From assembly GCF_900079775.1 (NCBI RefSeq), contig NZ_LT556038.1, forward strand, positions 35,483 to 99,482: DNA of 64,000 nt, written 5' to 3'. How positions within the stretch are numbered: position 1 is the stretch's first letter; each line of letters opens with the position of its first letter. Positions 1-8,011 of this stretch are shown here, piece after piece. The notes beneath the pieces were generated by a model that was not told the DNA's origin, did not search any database, and was given only the letters and a program-made list of their open reading frames with translations. This DNA comes from Leyella lascolaii. GTDB taxonomy: Bacteria > Bacteroidota > Bacteroidia > Bacteroidales > Bacteroidaceae. Both the position numbers and the translations under genes were made by a program.

Positions 1-100
1 TCCTTGTTGTATGGTTATAGGTGTTTGGCGATACCTCAGAATAACAACAGGTTAAGCCTACACCTTTCTTTTTGTGGTATGGCTGCAAAAAGAACAAAAG

Positions 101-967
101 ATGGTAGATTTGAGAATTATCAACTTTCCGGATAAAGTCTTTAAGAAATATCTTATAGATACCTTTGACAAAGATGGTGATGGGGAAATATCACTGACAG
201 AAGCATTGACTATCACTAAAGTTCTTTGCCCTCAAAAAGGTATCAAGTCTATTGCAGGAATAGAGTATCTATCCAATTTGGAAGTACTTGATTGTTCAAG
301 GAATGGGATTGAAAATATTGATATTTCAAAAAATAGAAAACTAAAGCATTTAAGTTGTTATAACAATCCCATATACACCCTTAACATAAAAGACAATCCC
401 CTTCTTATCACCTTATATTGTGGAAATTGTAATATAGTTGAATTGGATTGTTCTCAAAATATAGATTTAGAAATTCTTTCTTGTAGATTTAATCCATTAA
501 GAGAAATAGATTTATGGGAGAACAAAAAACTTACTTTGCTAAGAGTTCGCAGATGTTTATTGGAAGAACTGGAGTTGCGCAGTTTGAAAGAACTCCAATT
601 TGTAGATTGTTCTGAGAATAAACTATATGAACTTCAGTTATATGAAAACAAAGAACTTACCTATTTAGATTGTGCTCGTAATGATTTACACAATGATTTA
701 TATGTAGGAGCAAATTTAAAGCTTAAACATTTAGATTGCCGAATGAATAGATGTTTAGACAGCATTACCATATCAGAAGGACAATATATTGAAAATGTGA
801 GGTCAGATATTAAACCTATGACAGAATCTTATAGAAAATATCTTTCATGGAGGAATTATCAAAATGACAGCATTCCTAATACTTCATGGAATGACAAAGA
901 GGATTGGGAGGACCAATTACTTGATGCTTTTGAAGGTGATGAAAGTAATTGTTGGAATATTGAATAA
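101..967 (+). CDS. Leucine-rich repeat protein with an EF-hand-like loop
   Basis: The protein has no visible signal peptide, so it is probably cytoplasmic. Near the N-terminus (about residues 20-35) is an EF-hand/dockerin-like calcium loop, DKDGDGEIS. This is followed by about eight repeats of 21-23 residues with the pattern LxxLDCSxNxIxxID, typical of Bacteroidales LRR proteins and expected to form a solenoid for protein-protein contact. I chose ATG 101 because it directly precedes VDLRIINFPDKVF, where the family homology seems to begin; a GTG at 74 is also open. The partner and function are unknown. It is the first gene of an AT-rich run of small plus-strand genes, 16 bp before a lipoprotein gene. 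Immunity or adaptor roles are possible but unproven. Confidence 0.75.
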   Translation: MVDLRIINFPDKVFKKYLIDTFDKDGDGEISLTEALTITKVLCPQKGIKSIAGIEYLSNLEVLDCSRNGIENIDISKNRKLKHLSCYNNPIYTLNIKDNPLLITLYCGNCNIVELDCSQNIDLEILSCRFNPLREIDLWENKKLTLLRVRRCLLEELELRSLKELQFVDCSENKLYELQLYENKELTYLDCARNDLHNDLYVGANLKLKHLDCRMNRCLDSITISEGQYIENVRSDIKPMTESYRKYLSWRNYQNDSIPNTSWNDKEDWEDQLLDAFEGDESNCWNIE

Positions 968-983
968 CTAAAATTTTATAAAT

Positions 984-1529
984 ATGAATAGAAGAAGCAT
1001 TTTTAGCATTTTCATTTTTTGTTTAGTACTAGTAGGCTGTAAGAATAATGAGTATGAAAACCAGTCCAATATTATTGGAGATTGGTATGTTTGCCAATAT
1101 TGGGGTGAAGAAAAAAGAGAAGAAACTGATGTTTATGAACCTAAATCTGGTCCTATAAGGAATATTGAACATCCAGAGAAAACTCAAACCAAGCATTGGG
1201 ATAACAGCTATAATTATGGAGAGAATATTATATCTTTCAAAGAAAATCAGTCCATGTTTGTCAACACCATGGATTTTGAATTTGAAAAATATGTAAGTTA
1301 TATTTTAGATAATGAGAACAGTAAACTTATATGTATCAATGGAAATAATAAAGTTGTTTATAATTTATTAGAAGAATCAAATGCTATTATTCTATCAAGA
1401 GAGTATAATGGAACTTACGAGAGTATTGGTGTACACTATGTAGATTTAAACTTGGGAGAAAGTGGAATCATATATACCATAATAAACTACAACACAAAAG
1501 AATATATAAAGCTAAAAAGGATCAACTAA
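984..1529 (+). CDS. Hypothetical lipoprotein
   Basis: A 181-residue protein beginning with a short basic segment, a hydrophobic stretch and the lipobox LVGC (Cys19), so it is predicted to be an envelope lipoprotein. The mature part contains IIGDWYVC followed by alternating beta-type segments, which loosely recalls lipocalin-like lipoproteins; that is only a suggestion. Its stop codon TAA overlaps the ATG of the following retropepsin-like pseudogene by one base (TAATG), which implies the two were once translationally coupled. No specific function is recognised. Confidence 0.7.
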   Translation: MNRRSIFSIFIFCLVLVGCKNNEYENQSNIIGDWYVCQYWGEEKREETDVYEPKSGPIRNIEHPEKTQTKHWDNSYNYGENIISFKENQSMFVNTMDFEFEKYVSYILDNENSKLICINGNNKVVYNLLEESNAIILSREYNGTYESIGVHYVDLNLGESGIIYTIINYNTKEYIKLKRIN

Positions 1530-1889
1530 TGGAATTCCCACTCGCATTTGGCCTGCAAAAAACAGGTTTGACACTGATTTTAACATCAGGCAAACAAAAA
1601 AGCTTGTGTTTTCTTATAGATATAGGTTCTATCCACAGCACCCTTTTTGACTTTGTATATGAACACTTCAAAGATGAGTTTACTTGATAGTACTCGTAGG
1701 ATAATGGGAATTGAGAGGGCATTACAGGAAACTCCTGTTATAGAAGCTACGTTCAACTTTGAGGGGACAGATTATACTTCTACTTTCTCTGTATTTAATG
1801 GCTCTGATGCTATAACGCAAGTACAAGAAGAAACAGGGATGCAAATTCATGGTATTCTAAGTACAGACTTTCTTGTAAGAAACAAATGA
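1529..1889 (+). pseudogene. Decayed retropepsin-like protein gene
   Basis: This is a broken copy of the gene at 2781-3188; the two align closely from the ATG onward. Three lesions are visible. About 5 bp are missing near 1680, after the codons for KDEF, so the frame hits TGA TAG at once. The catalytic DTG has become DIG (GAT ATA GGT). The Trp codon after the LGIEFLMENK-equivalent has become TGA, removing the C-terminal strand. The 3' part stays open in another frame (1647-1889) but lacks the active site. The start overlaps the preceding stop codon by one base. It is either a relic of tandem duplication or the loser of a redundant pair. Confidence 0.8.
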
Positions 1890-1944
1890 AAAAACTTTCT
1901 CAAACAGCAAAATACTATTCTAAAAACATTTAATCGAATAATAT

Positions 1945-2343
1945 ATGAGAGCATTGGACTTAAACAAAGCTGCAGTCTGCATGGGTAAAGTACTCAAATT
2001 GCTGTCTGAAATCCAGCCGCAAATAACCAACGGTGATGACGTGTATGAGCACAAAGAGGATTTTTGTTGCATTGTATATATGTGTAGAATTGGAATACTT
2101 GACAGAATCGAAGACAATACTTATACGAAAAATCCGAATCTTCAGGTAAGAATTCCCACTGGAATTTTCAGTTCACGAAAAGAAACGATGACTTCAGCTT
2201 TAGGCTTGACAATAGGAAAACTTATGGAATTGGTAAAAAATGATGTTGTGACTGATAATTATGTGGAAGATATTTTAAACAAAACCGGAGCTTTTTTTGC
2301 CTATGACAGAAATCTTCCAGAAAAATTCAAACGACAAATATGA
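1945..2343 (+). CDS. Hypothetical protein, 132 aa
   Basis: A soluble-looking protein without a signal peptide or membrane segment. The N-terminal half is helical (LNKAAVCMGKVLKLLSEI), the middle has several Cys residues (FCCIVYMCRIG), and the C-terminal half contains LGLTIGKLMELVKND. I recognise no family. It sits in the plus-strand series of small genes, 55 bp after the pseudogene and 58 bp before the NTF2-like gene. Its AT-rich base composition matches its neighbours. The ATG at 1945 is the first in the frame and there is no strong Shine-Dalgarno. Confidence 0.6.
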   Translation: MRALDLNKAAVCMGKVLKLLSEIQPQITNGDDVYEHKEDFCCIVYMCRIGILDRIEDNTYTKNPNLQVRIPTGIFSSRKETMTSALGLTIGKLMELVKNDVVTDNYVEDILNKTGAFFAYDRNLPEKFKRQI

Positions 2344-2401
2344 ATGGATATTTTCATTTTATAATTTGCACATGATGTATAAATAATTAGAGAATATTAC
2401 T

Positions 2402-2770
2402 ATGTTTAAGATATTTAAGGTCTTGAAGGCACAAATGCCGATAAATGGCGAAAGCATAACAAAAGATTTTGCCAAAGCATGGGAGACACTTAACGCTGAT
2501 TTGATTATAAAACATTTATCTCCCGATTTCAAATATGATTCCCAATGGGTATATGACTCATTGGACAAAAAGGAATATATTGAATATATTCGGGGAAAAT
2601 TCAATACTATAAGAAAAAGCAAGTCGAAAATAGAAGTTCGGATAATACACCTCTCCGAAAGCAAAGGCATAATTGCCATTAGGCAGGATAAAGGAGATCC
2701 TGTATTTTATGTAATTCAGATTAAGGACAAAAAAGTCATAAAAGGTGATTTGTGCATGTTTATCTTTTAA
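2402..2770 (+). CDS. NTF2/SnoaL-like protein
   Basis: A 122-residue protein whose pattern fits an NTF2-like cone fold: an N-terminal helix (ESITKDFAKAWETLNADLIIKHLSPDFKY), a second helix (KEYIEYIRGKFNTIRKS), then alternating strands (IEVRIIHL, KGIIAIRQD, PVFYVIQIKDKKVIKGDLC). Such folds serve as small enzymes, as binding modules, or as immunity proteins in polymorphic toxin loci. No catalytic set can be assigned. The gene ends 10 bp before the intact retropepsin-like gene, so the two are probably co-transcribed. Confidence 0.6.
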   Translation: MFKIFKVLKAQMPINGESITKDFAKAWETLNADLIIKHLSPDFKYDSQWVYDSLDKKEYIEYIRGKFNTIRKSKSKIEVRIIHLSESKGIIAIRQDKGDPVFYVIQIKDKKVIKGDLCMFIF

Positions 2771-2780
2771 TACTCAGCTT

Positions 2781-3188
2781 ATGGAATTTCCACTGAATTT
2801 AGGTCTGCAAAAGACAGGCTTGCCACTGATAGTAACATCAGGCAAACTAAAGAATATGTGTTTTCTAATAGATACAGGTTCTACCCATAACACCCTTTTT
2901 GATTTTGTGTATGAACACTTTAAAGATGAGTTCGAGCTACTCGACTGTACCTGTAGAACAATGGGCATAGAGGGACATTATAAAGAAACTCCTGTCATTG
3001 AAGCTACATTCAATTTCGAGGGTGTTGATTATACTTCCACTTTTTCTGTGCTTGATGCGACTGATGCTATAGCACAGGTACAGAAAGAAACAGGTATTCA
3101 GATACATGGTGTGTTGGGTATAGAATTCCTTATGGAAAATAAGTGGATTATTGATTTTGAAACTTACAATGTAAAATGCAATGATTGA
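2781..3188 (+). CDS. Retropepsin-like aspartic protease domain protein
   Basis: A single-domain protein of 135 aa. The motif CFLIDTGSTHNTL (about residues 29-41) is a complete retropepsin DTGS active-site loop preceded by a hydrophobic strand. The second signature, GVLGIEFL followed by WIIDF, matches the conserved hydrophobic-Gly flap end of clan AA peptidases. As in other retropepsins, a homodimer would be needed for activity. There is no signal peptide. I chose ATG 2781 because homology with the pseudogene at 1529 begins there (MEFPL); an upstream GTG at 2745 lies inside the NTF2-like gene. The stop overlaps the next gene by 8 bp. Substrate unknown. Confidence 0.75.
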   Translation: MEFPLNLGLQKTGLPLIVTSGKLKNMCFLIDTGSTHNTLFDFVYEHFKDEFELLDCTCRTMGIEGHYKETPVIEATFNFEGVDYTSTFSVLDATDAIAQVQKETGIQIHGVLGIEFLMENKWIIDFETYNVKCND

Positions 3189-3480
3189 AGCTATAGCTAT
3201 ACTTGCTATAGGAGCGGCAATACTCCTATATGCAGAAAGACAATCCAATAAAAAGACAATAGAGAAGCAAAGTTATAAAATTAGGCATCTAACTGGCAAT
3301 TTGAATGAAGATGATAAAAAGGAGAATCAACAACTTCTTGATGACTATCATTTTGAAAAGATTATTAGGAAATTGAGGTCAGAAGATGAATATGCACAGT
3401 TTGAACCAGATGATGTAATTGAAGAAAAAGCAAAAGTAAAGTTCAAAAGCTTGTATGGGTATGAATACAGAAAAGAATGA
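3181..3480 (+). CDS. Small single-pass membrane protein
   Basis: The first 18 residues (MIEAIAILAIGAAILLYA) form a hydrophobic helix. It is followed by a charged, helical cytoplasmic-type tail rich in Lys, Glu and Asp, with likely coiled-coil character (NKKTIEKQSYKIRHL, EDDKKENQQLLDDYHFEKIIRKL). It overlaps the retropepsin-like gene before it by 8 bp and the DKR-type paralogue after it by 20 bp, so the three are tightly coupled. No family recognised. Confidence 0.6.
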   Translation: MIEAIAILAIGAAILLYAERQSNKKTIEKQSYKIRHLTGNLNEDDKKENQQLLDDYHFEKIIRKLRSEDEYAQFEPDDVIEEKAKVKFKSLYGYEYRKE

Positions 3481-3910
3481 AATCTTCATCCAAGTCAAAG
3501 GCATAGGCTTTACTTTTCTTCTTGACAAGAGAATGAAGCACAACCTTATCAGTCCTGCGTTCTTGGCTTTCTTCAATCTTGAAGAGAGGCAGATGTATTC
3601 ACTTCCTGAGAATAATATAGGAGAAGTGAATACAAATCCTGTCTATGACAACTTGCAGCCCTTTCTTCCTGACTATGTGGATTCCATCAGTACTAATGAT
3701 GTGTTCCATTATGTTGGGAAGAAAGTGGGAAGATGCAAGGACAACAAACTGAGGGTATGCAAGGTGTTCCGCCTCGGATTTGAGCACGAAGGATGCACTT
3801 TCTCTTTCCCTTTCATTCTTGACAAGAGTTTGGATGTGCCTGCCATGTTAGGCAGAGAAGCATTCAATCGTATAAACAAAACGCTAATGAGTTATAAAGT
3901 AGAAACTTAA
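3461..3910 (+). CDS. Retropepsin-like protein with degenerate active site (DKR type)
   Basis: About 149 aa, paralogous to the gene at 7556 and more distantly to the protein at 2781. The position of the protease DTG loop reads FTFLLDKRMKHNLIS, so Asp is kept but Thr-Gly is replaced by Lys-Arg. The C-terminal signature is retained as AMLGREAF. The protein is therefore predicted to keep the fold but not classical aspartic protease activity. I preferred ATG 3461 over 3455 because it aligns with the start of the paralogue (MDTERYEIF). A central insert (about residues 50-80) differs most between the two copies. Confidence 0.65.
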   Translation: MNTEKNEIFIQVKGIGFTFLLDKRMKHNLISPAFLAFFNLEERQMYSLPENNIGEVNTNPVYDNLQPFLPDYVDSISTNDVFHYVGKKVGRCKDNKLRVCKVFRLGFEHEGCTFSFPFILDKSLDVPAMLGREAFNRINKTLMSYKVET

Positions 3911-4366
3911 CACTCCAATAAGAGTGCATTTTATGGCTTAGTAAAACTTTGCCATTATTGGAAACATCGGCATTTGCATACATTTTTCAGGTATAGCCCC
4001 TCTGAGATGCGATGAATCGCGCCCCTACTGGCAGACATAGGCAGAAGCCTACCTGTTTTTGAGAACTCACAAAAAATCCTTATCCCGAACTAGCGTATTA
4101 AACGTTAATGCAGAAATAGAAAGGCGTTCATTAGATCCCAAATCAGTATCAGTAGGAATTGGATTGTATGTATATATACAATACTGAAAAATAACTCATT
4201 AGATGCATTATCGTACAACGAATTATTCATTAAAAGTTGGTATTGTTATTATGATAATTGGAGGGCACGAATACTCATGTTCAAAATGAATGGAAACAAC
4301 TGGAAACATCAGTTTAAAGGTGTTTTATTAGAATAAGCAATGCAAAATGTATAAGGAAACATGTAA
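3911..4366. other. Intergenic stretch without a recognisable gene
   Basis: I see no credible ORF, tRNA or repeat copy here. There is a weak inverted repeat just after the preceding stop (ACTC-caataa-GAGT) and a small GC-richer patch around 4015-4060, which contrasts with the AT-rich surroundings and could be a remnant of other DNA. The last part should hold the promoter of the gene pair starting at 4367, but no clean TAnnTTTG box stands out. Confidence 0.4.
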
Positions 4367-5401
4367 ATGAAAAAATATGTAGCACTGGTTTTATGCGCCT
4401 TACCTGTCCTGGTGGCAGGTATGGTGTTGTTTTCAATCTGCAGGAATGCTTCTGGCGGAAACGTTGTGACGAAGCCATGCAATGCCATATACCATTGGAA
4501 GACGCAATTCAAATTAAGCAGTTATGAAAAGGACTTTATAAAGGAGCATGATATAAAAAAGATGTATATCAGATTCTTTGATGTTGACTATGGGCAAGAT
4601 AATGACGGACTGTTCAAGGCAATTCCTATTGCCACAACGTTGTTTCTTGACACTGTGCCAGCCGGAATAGAGGTGGTGCCTACTGTCTACATAACCACAA
4701 AAGCCATAAAAGCCGATACTACATTCGCCCAATTGATGTACAAAAGGATTATTGCAATGTCTAGGCGTAACAGAATAAACAATATGCATGAGATTCAGTT
4801 GGATTGTGATTGGACAAACAGCACCAAGAATCACTTTTTTAAGCTATGCGCAGATTTACGCGACATGCTGCATAAAGACAGCATGAACCTCAGTGTGACT
4901 GTCCGGCTGCATCAGCTGAAAAAGGAGTGTCCGCCTGCCGATTATGGGGTACTTATGTTATACAACACAGGCTCGCTGTATAATCCCGATGCAAATTCAA
5001 TTTTGAACTATAATGACGTGAAGCCTTACTTAAACTCTAAAGTGGAATATGAATTGCCATTGGATGTGGCTTTCCCTATTTATTCCTGGGGTATATGGAT
5101 GCGGAGAAATGACTTTATGTCCATTCTCCACAATACCGACTATACGGACAGACTACGCTACAGACAAACTGAAAAGTGCAAATTTGTTGTTTTAAAAGAA
5201 CATTATTTAGAAGGACACAACCTTAAAAAAGGTGATATTATACGCTTGGAAACGTCTCCTTTTGAAGACATAATTAAAGTTAAAGAACTTGCTTTCTCTA
5301 AAATCAGGCGGCAACCCCGCAACATTATCCTGTATCATCTCGATTCATTAAACATCACCCAATATTCAAAAGAAAATATTCACCAGATTTATAAACACTG
5401 A
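4367..5401 (+). CDS. DUF3142-like TIM-barrel exported protein
   Basis: A 344-residue protein with an N-terminal hydrophobic segment (VALVLCALPVLVAGMVLFSIC), acting as a signal anchor or as a signal peptide. The pattern AIYHWKTQF, then IQLDCDWTNSTKNHF, LSVTVRLHQL and ELPLDVAFPIYSWG resembles the order of motifs in DUF3142 proteins, a glycoside-hydrolase-like barrel family of unknown reaction. This assignment is from memory. The gene ends three bases before the next one, so they form a two-gene operon. The C-terminal 60 residues (LKKGDIIRLETSPFEDI onward) may be a small beta domain. Confidence 0.6.
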   Translation: MKKYVALVLCALPVLVAGMVLFSICRNASGGNVVTKPCNAIYHWKTQFKLSSYEKDFIKEHDIKKMYIRFFDVDYGQDNDGLFKAIPIATTLFLDTVPAGIEVVPTVYITTKAIKADTTFAQLMYKRIIAMSRRNRINNMHEIQLDCDWTNSTKNHFFKLCADLRDMLHKDSMNLSVTVRLHQLKKECPPADYGVLMLYNTGSLYNPDANSILNYNDVKPYLNSKVEYELPLDVAFPIYSWGIWMRRNDFMSILHNTDYTDRLRYRQTEKCKFVVLKEHYLEGHNLKKGDIIRLETSPFEDIIKVKELAFSKIRRQPRNIILYHLDSLNITQYSKENIHQIYKH

Positions 5402-5404
5402 TTG

Positions 5405-7516
5405 ATGAGGCACTCATTTTTCATTTTATTATTGATACTGTCATATCAAAATTCATTAGCTTGCGGTCCGTTCGACAGGTTATACTCGCCGGAACAATAC
5501 TATACATTCCGTATTTGCGGCAATAACATGAAAGGATTAAACAATCCACAAAATGATTTGCAGCCGCAATCAAGAAATGACATTAAGAGAAATTGCCTAT
5601 ATTGGAGCGAAATAACTTCGACATACATTCCTCTTTCTGACATAAAGGACGTCATTTATGACTGGAGCTATGAGCAGTTGTACCAGCTGCATACTTGCGC
5701 TACCAACAGCAGCCGTTTGCAAGGCAACAACGCTTTTGCGAAATGGCTTATAAGGCATAATGATACAGAGGTCACGTCTTATCTGCTGCTTGCAAAGAGG
5801 TGTGAGATGATACGTAGCCGGCAAAATTCAGAATGGTATTATCCTGTTGAGGGAGACAACGAAAGCATAGCATTGGCTGAAATATGCGCGCAAGCCAGAA
5901 GACAACATTCTAAAAGGCTTTTAGACCGCTATACACTTCAAATAATGAGATGTCTTATATCAATGCGGCAGTACAGCGAATGCCTGAATATTTGGATAGA
6001 CCGAAAACGGGAATTCCGGAATAACATAATTTCTGACATGGCAAGAGGATATGTAGCCGGTGCATATTTCCATATGGGAGAAACGGAGAAAGCTAAAAGA
6101 ATGTTTATCGATGTCGGGGATGTCCATTCTTATCTGTTCTGCATTCAGATGGAGGGCAAGTCTTATAACTATATGGATTTACTGTCGTTATTATGCAAAA
6201 ATGACATTGATGATAATAGGATTTTACCATTGACGCAGTATATAATTCACATGGCTGAAGTTGATAATGAAAATTGCGATTATACTGCATTAAACAGGCT
6301 TGCGGTGGAAACCATTCCAAATGTTAAACCTGCGTATAAAGCGGCATGGTGTTATATTGCCTCCTATACTTATGACAAGGAGGGAGAAAGCCATATGGCA
6401 CTTAAACTTATAAAGCGTGCTTCAAGATATAATGCCAGTCAAGACTTGAAAGATGCCATCCGTGTGTTCCGTATTTACCTGACAGTCAAATGTGCCTCTG
6501 AATATAATGACAGCTTGGAACGCTATCTTTACGGTGAACTGTCATGGCTACACCGTAAGATTGTTTCCAATTTGAATTCAAAGGTAGTTGTGGAAGCCTC
6601 AAATCAAAGGGACGGATTCAGTCAATATTATTGGAATGATATGATGAGGAAAATCATCATATCTCAAGTGGTTCCAAAGTGCATCTCATCCGGATATAAA
6701 GTCAGGGCATTGCAGTTTCTTAACTATGCTGACAATTGTATTTGGAAAGTGAAAGGAGGTCGTGCGGATTGGAAAATATTAAACTTTACAAACGAGAACG
6801 AATACGATTATAGGACGGATTTCTTTATTAATCTGGACTCCATAGGGGTGAAGTATGTCAAACGGTTGGCATATAGGATGAAGAATCCGTTATGTGGTTT
6901 GGATCGTTTTTTGAGCAAGTACAGTTATAACGATATGAATTATCTCAATGAGATTATCGGTACACAACTAATTGCAGGAATGAGATATAAAGAAGCTATG
7001 CATTATCTCGCATTGGTCTCTGACAAATTCATTAGAACAAGGAATGTATATCGTACTATGGAATATGATGCATTTAGTTCCGACATCCGAATGAACCGAA
7101 AAGGCAAGTCTTACAAATTAGACTTTGCAAAAAAAATGTATGCGTTGGAAAGTAGGATAAAGGCAGTGCGGAATCCTGATAAAAAAGCGGAACTGATGCT
7201 TGAATATGCCCGTGGACTGCAAAATTCCATAGGACGTTGTTGGAGGCTTACATCATACTATAAAGGAGAGTGGGTGAGCTATCCTTACTATAGTACGTAT
7301 CAAAGACAATTGCGTGACAGTATAGCTAAAACATCCAGCAAAATAATAGATAATGCATTCAAACTGTTTACAGATGAAGAAAGAGCCGCGACGGCTTTAT
7401 ATAAATGGAACAGATATAAGACTGCGGTGACAGACTATCCGAAGACAAAGATGGCTCAGTATATACGAGGACATTGCGATGAGTTGATTGATTACCGTTG
7501 TATAAAAGATAAATGA
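5405..7516 (+). CDS. Large exported helical-repeat protein, function unknown
   Basis: About 703 aa with a signal peptide (HSFFILLLILSYQNSLACGPF). The Cys after LA could be lipidated, but the -3 residue is Ser, so signal peptidase I cleavage is as likely. After an aromatic N-terminal region (YSPEQYYTFRICG) the protein is almost entirely helical, with TPR-like segments such as GYVAGAYFHMGETEKAKRMF. I recall Bacteroidales proteins with a similar CGPxxxxSEYYxFR beginning, also uncharacterised. ATG 5405 was chosen over TTG 5402. It is paired with the DUF3142-like gene upstream and probably works with it at the envelope. Confidence 0.65.
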   Translation: MRHSFFILLLILSYQNSLACGPFDRLYSPEQYYTFRICGNNMKGLNNPQNDLQPQSRNDIKRNCLYWSEITSTYIPLSDIKDVIYDWSYEQLYQLHTCATNSSRLQGNNAFAKWLIRHNDTEVTSYLLLAKRCEMIRSRQNSEWYYPVEGDNESIALAEICAQARRQHSKRLLDRYTLQIMRCLISMRQYSECLNIWIDRKREFRNNIISDMARGYVAGAYFHMGETEKAKRMFIDVGDVHSYLFCIQMEGKSYNYMDLLSLLCKNDIDDNRILPLTQYIIHMAEVDNENCDYTALNRLAVETIPNVKPAYKAAWCYIASYTYDKEGESHMALKLIKRASRYNASQDLKDAIRVFRIYLTVKCASEYNDSLERYLYGELSWLHRKIVSNLNSKVVVEASNQRDGFSQYYWNDMMRKIIISQVVPKCISSGYKVRALQFLNYADNCIWKVKGGRADWKILNFTNENEYDYRTDFFINLDSIGVKYVKRLAYRMKNPLCGLDRFLSKYSYNDMNYLNEIIGTQLIAGMRYKEAMHYLALVSDKFIRTRNVYRTMEYDAFSSDIRMNRKGKSYKLDFAKKMYALESRIKAVRNPDKKAELMLEYARGLQNSIGRCWRLTSYYKGEWVSYPYYSTYQRQLRDSIAKTSSKIIDNAFKLFTDEERAATALYKWNRYKTAVTDYPKTKMAQYIRGHCDELIDYRCIKDK

Positions 7517-7555
7517 TTTTATATGATAGAGAAAGACTGAGTAAATTACAAATTC

Positions 7556-8011
7556 ATGGATACAGAACGCTATGAGATTTTCATTCATGTCAAAGGCACA
7601 GGCTTTACATTCCTTCTTGACAAAAGAATGAAGCATAACTTTATCAGTCCCGCATTCCTGGCTTTCTTCAATCTTGGAGAAAAAAGGATATATCCATCTC
7701 TTAATGATAAAACGGGAGATGTGAATACAAAACCAGCTGATGACAGCATACCTCCCTTTCTTTGTGAATATTCCATCAGTACTGAAGATATATTTCGTTA
7801 TATAGGAAAGAAAGTCGGCAGGTGTAAGGACAACAAGTTGAGAACCTGCAAGGTATTCATGCTTGAATTTGAGTATGATGGTTCTGCTTTCTCTTTTCCG
7901 TTCCTTCTTGACAAGAGTTTGGTTGAGCCCGCTATATTGGGAGGAAAATCATTTGACAAAATCAAAGCCAGGTTTCCGAAGCTTATATCTCACATCTCAG
8001 ACAAATTCTGA
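7556..8011 (+). CDS. Retropepsin-like protein with degenerate active site (DKR type), second copy
   Basis: A 151-residue paralogue of the protein at 3461. Both share EIFIxVKGxGFTFLLDKRMKHN near the N-terminus, the block KKVGRCKDNKLR in the middle, and an LG-containing C-terminal signature, here AILGGKSF. The would-be catalytic motif is DKR instead of DTG. Identity is high at both ends and low in the segment around residues 45-75, the same place where the other copy varies. The gene lies 39 bp after the exported protein gene and ends the AT-rich island. No signal peptide. Confidence 0.65.
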   Translation: MDTERYEIFIHVKGTGFTFLLDKRMKHNFISPAFLAFFNLGEKRIYPSLNDKTGDVNTKPADDSIPPFLCEYSISTEDIFRYIGKKVGRCKDNKLRTCKVFMLEFEYDGSAFSFPFLLDKSLVEPAILGGKSFDKIKARFPKLISHISDKF

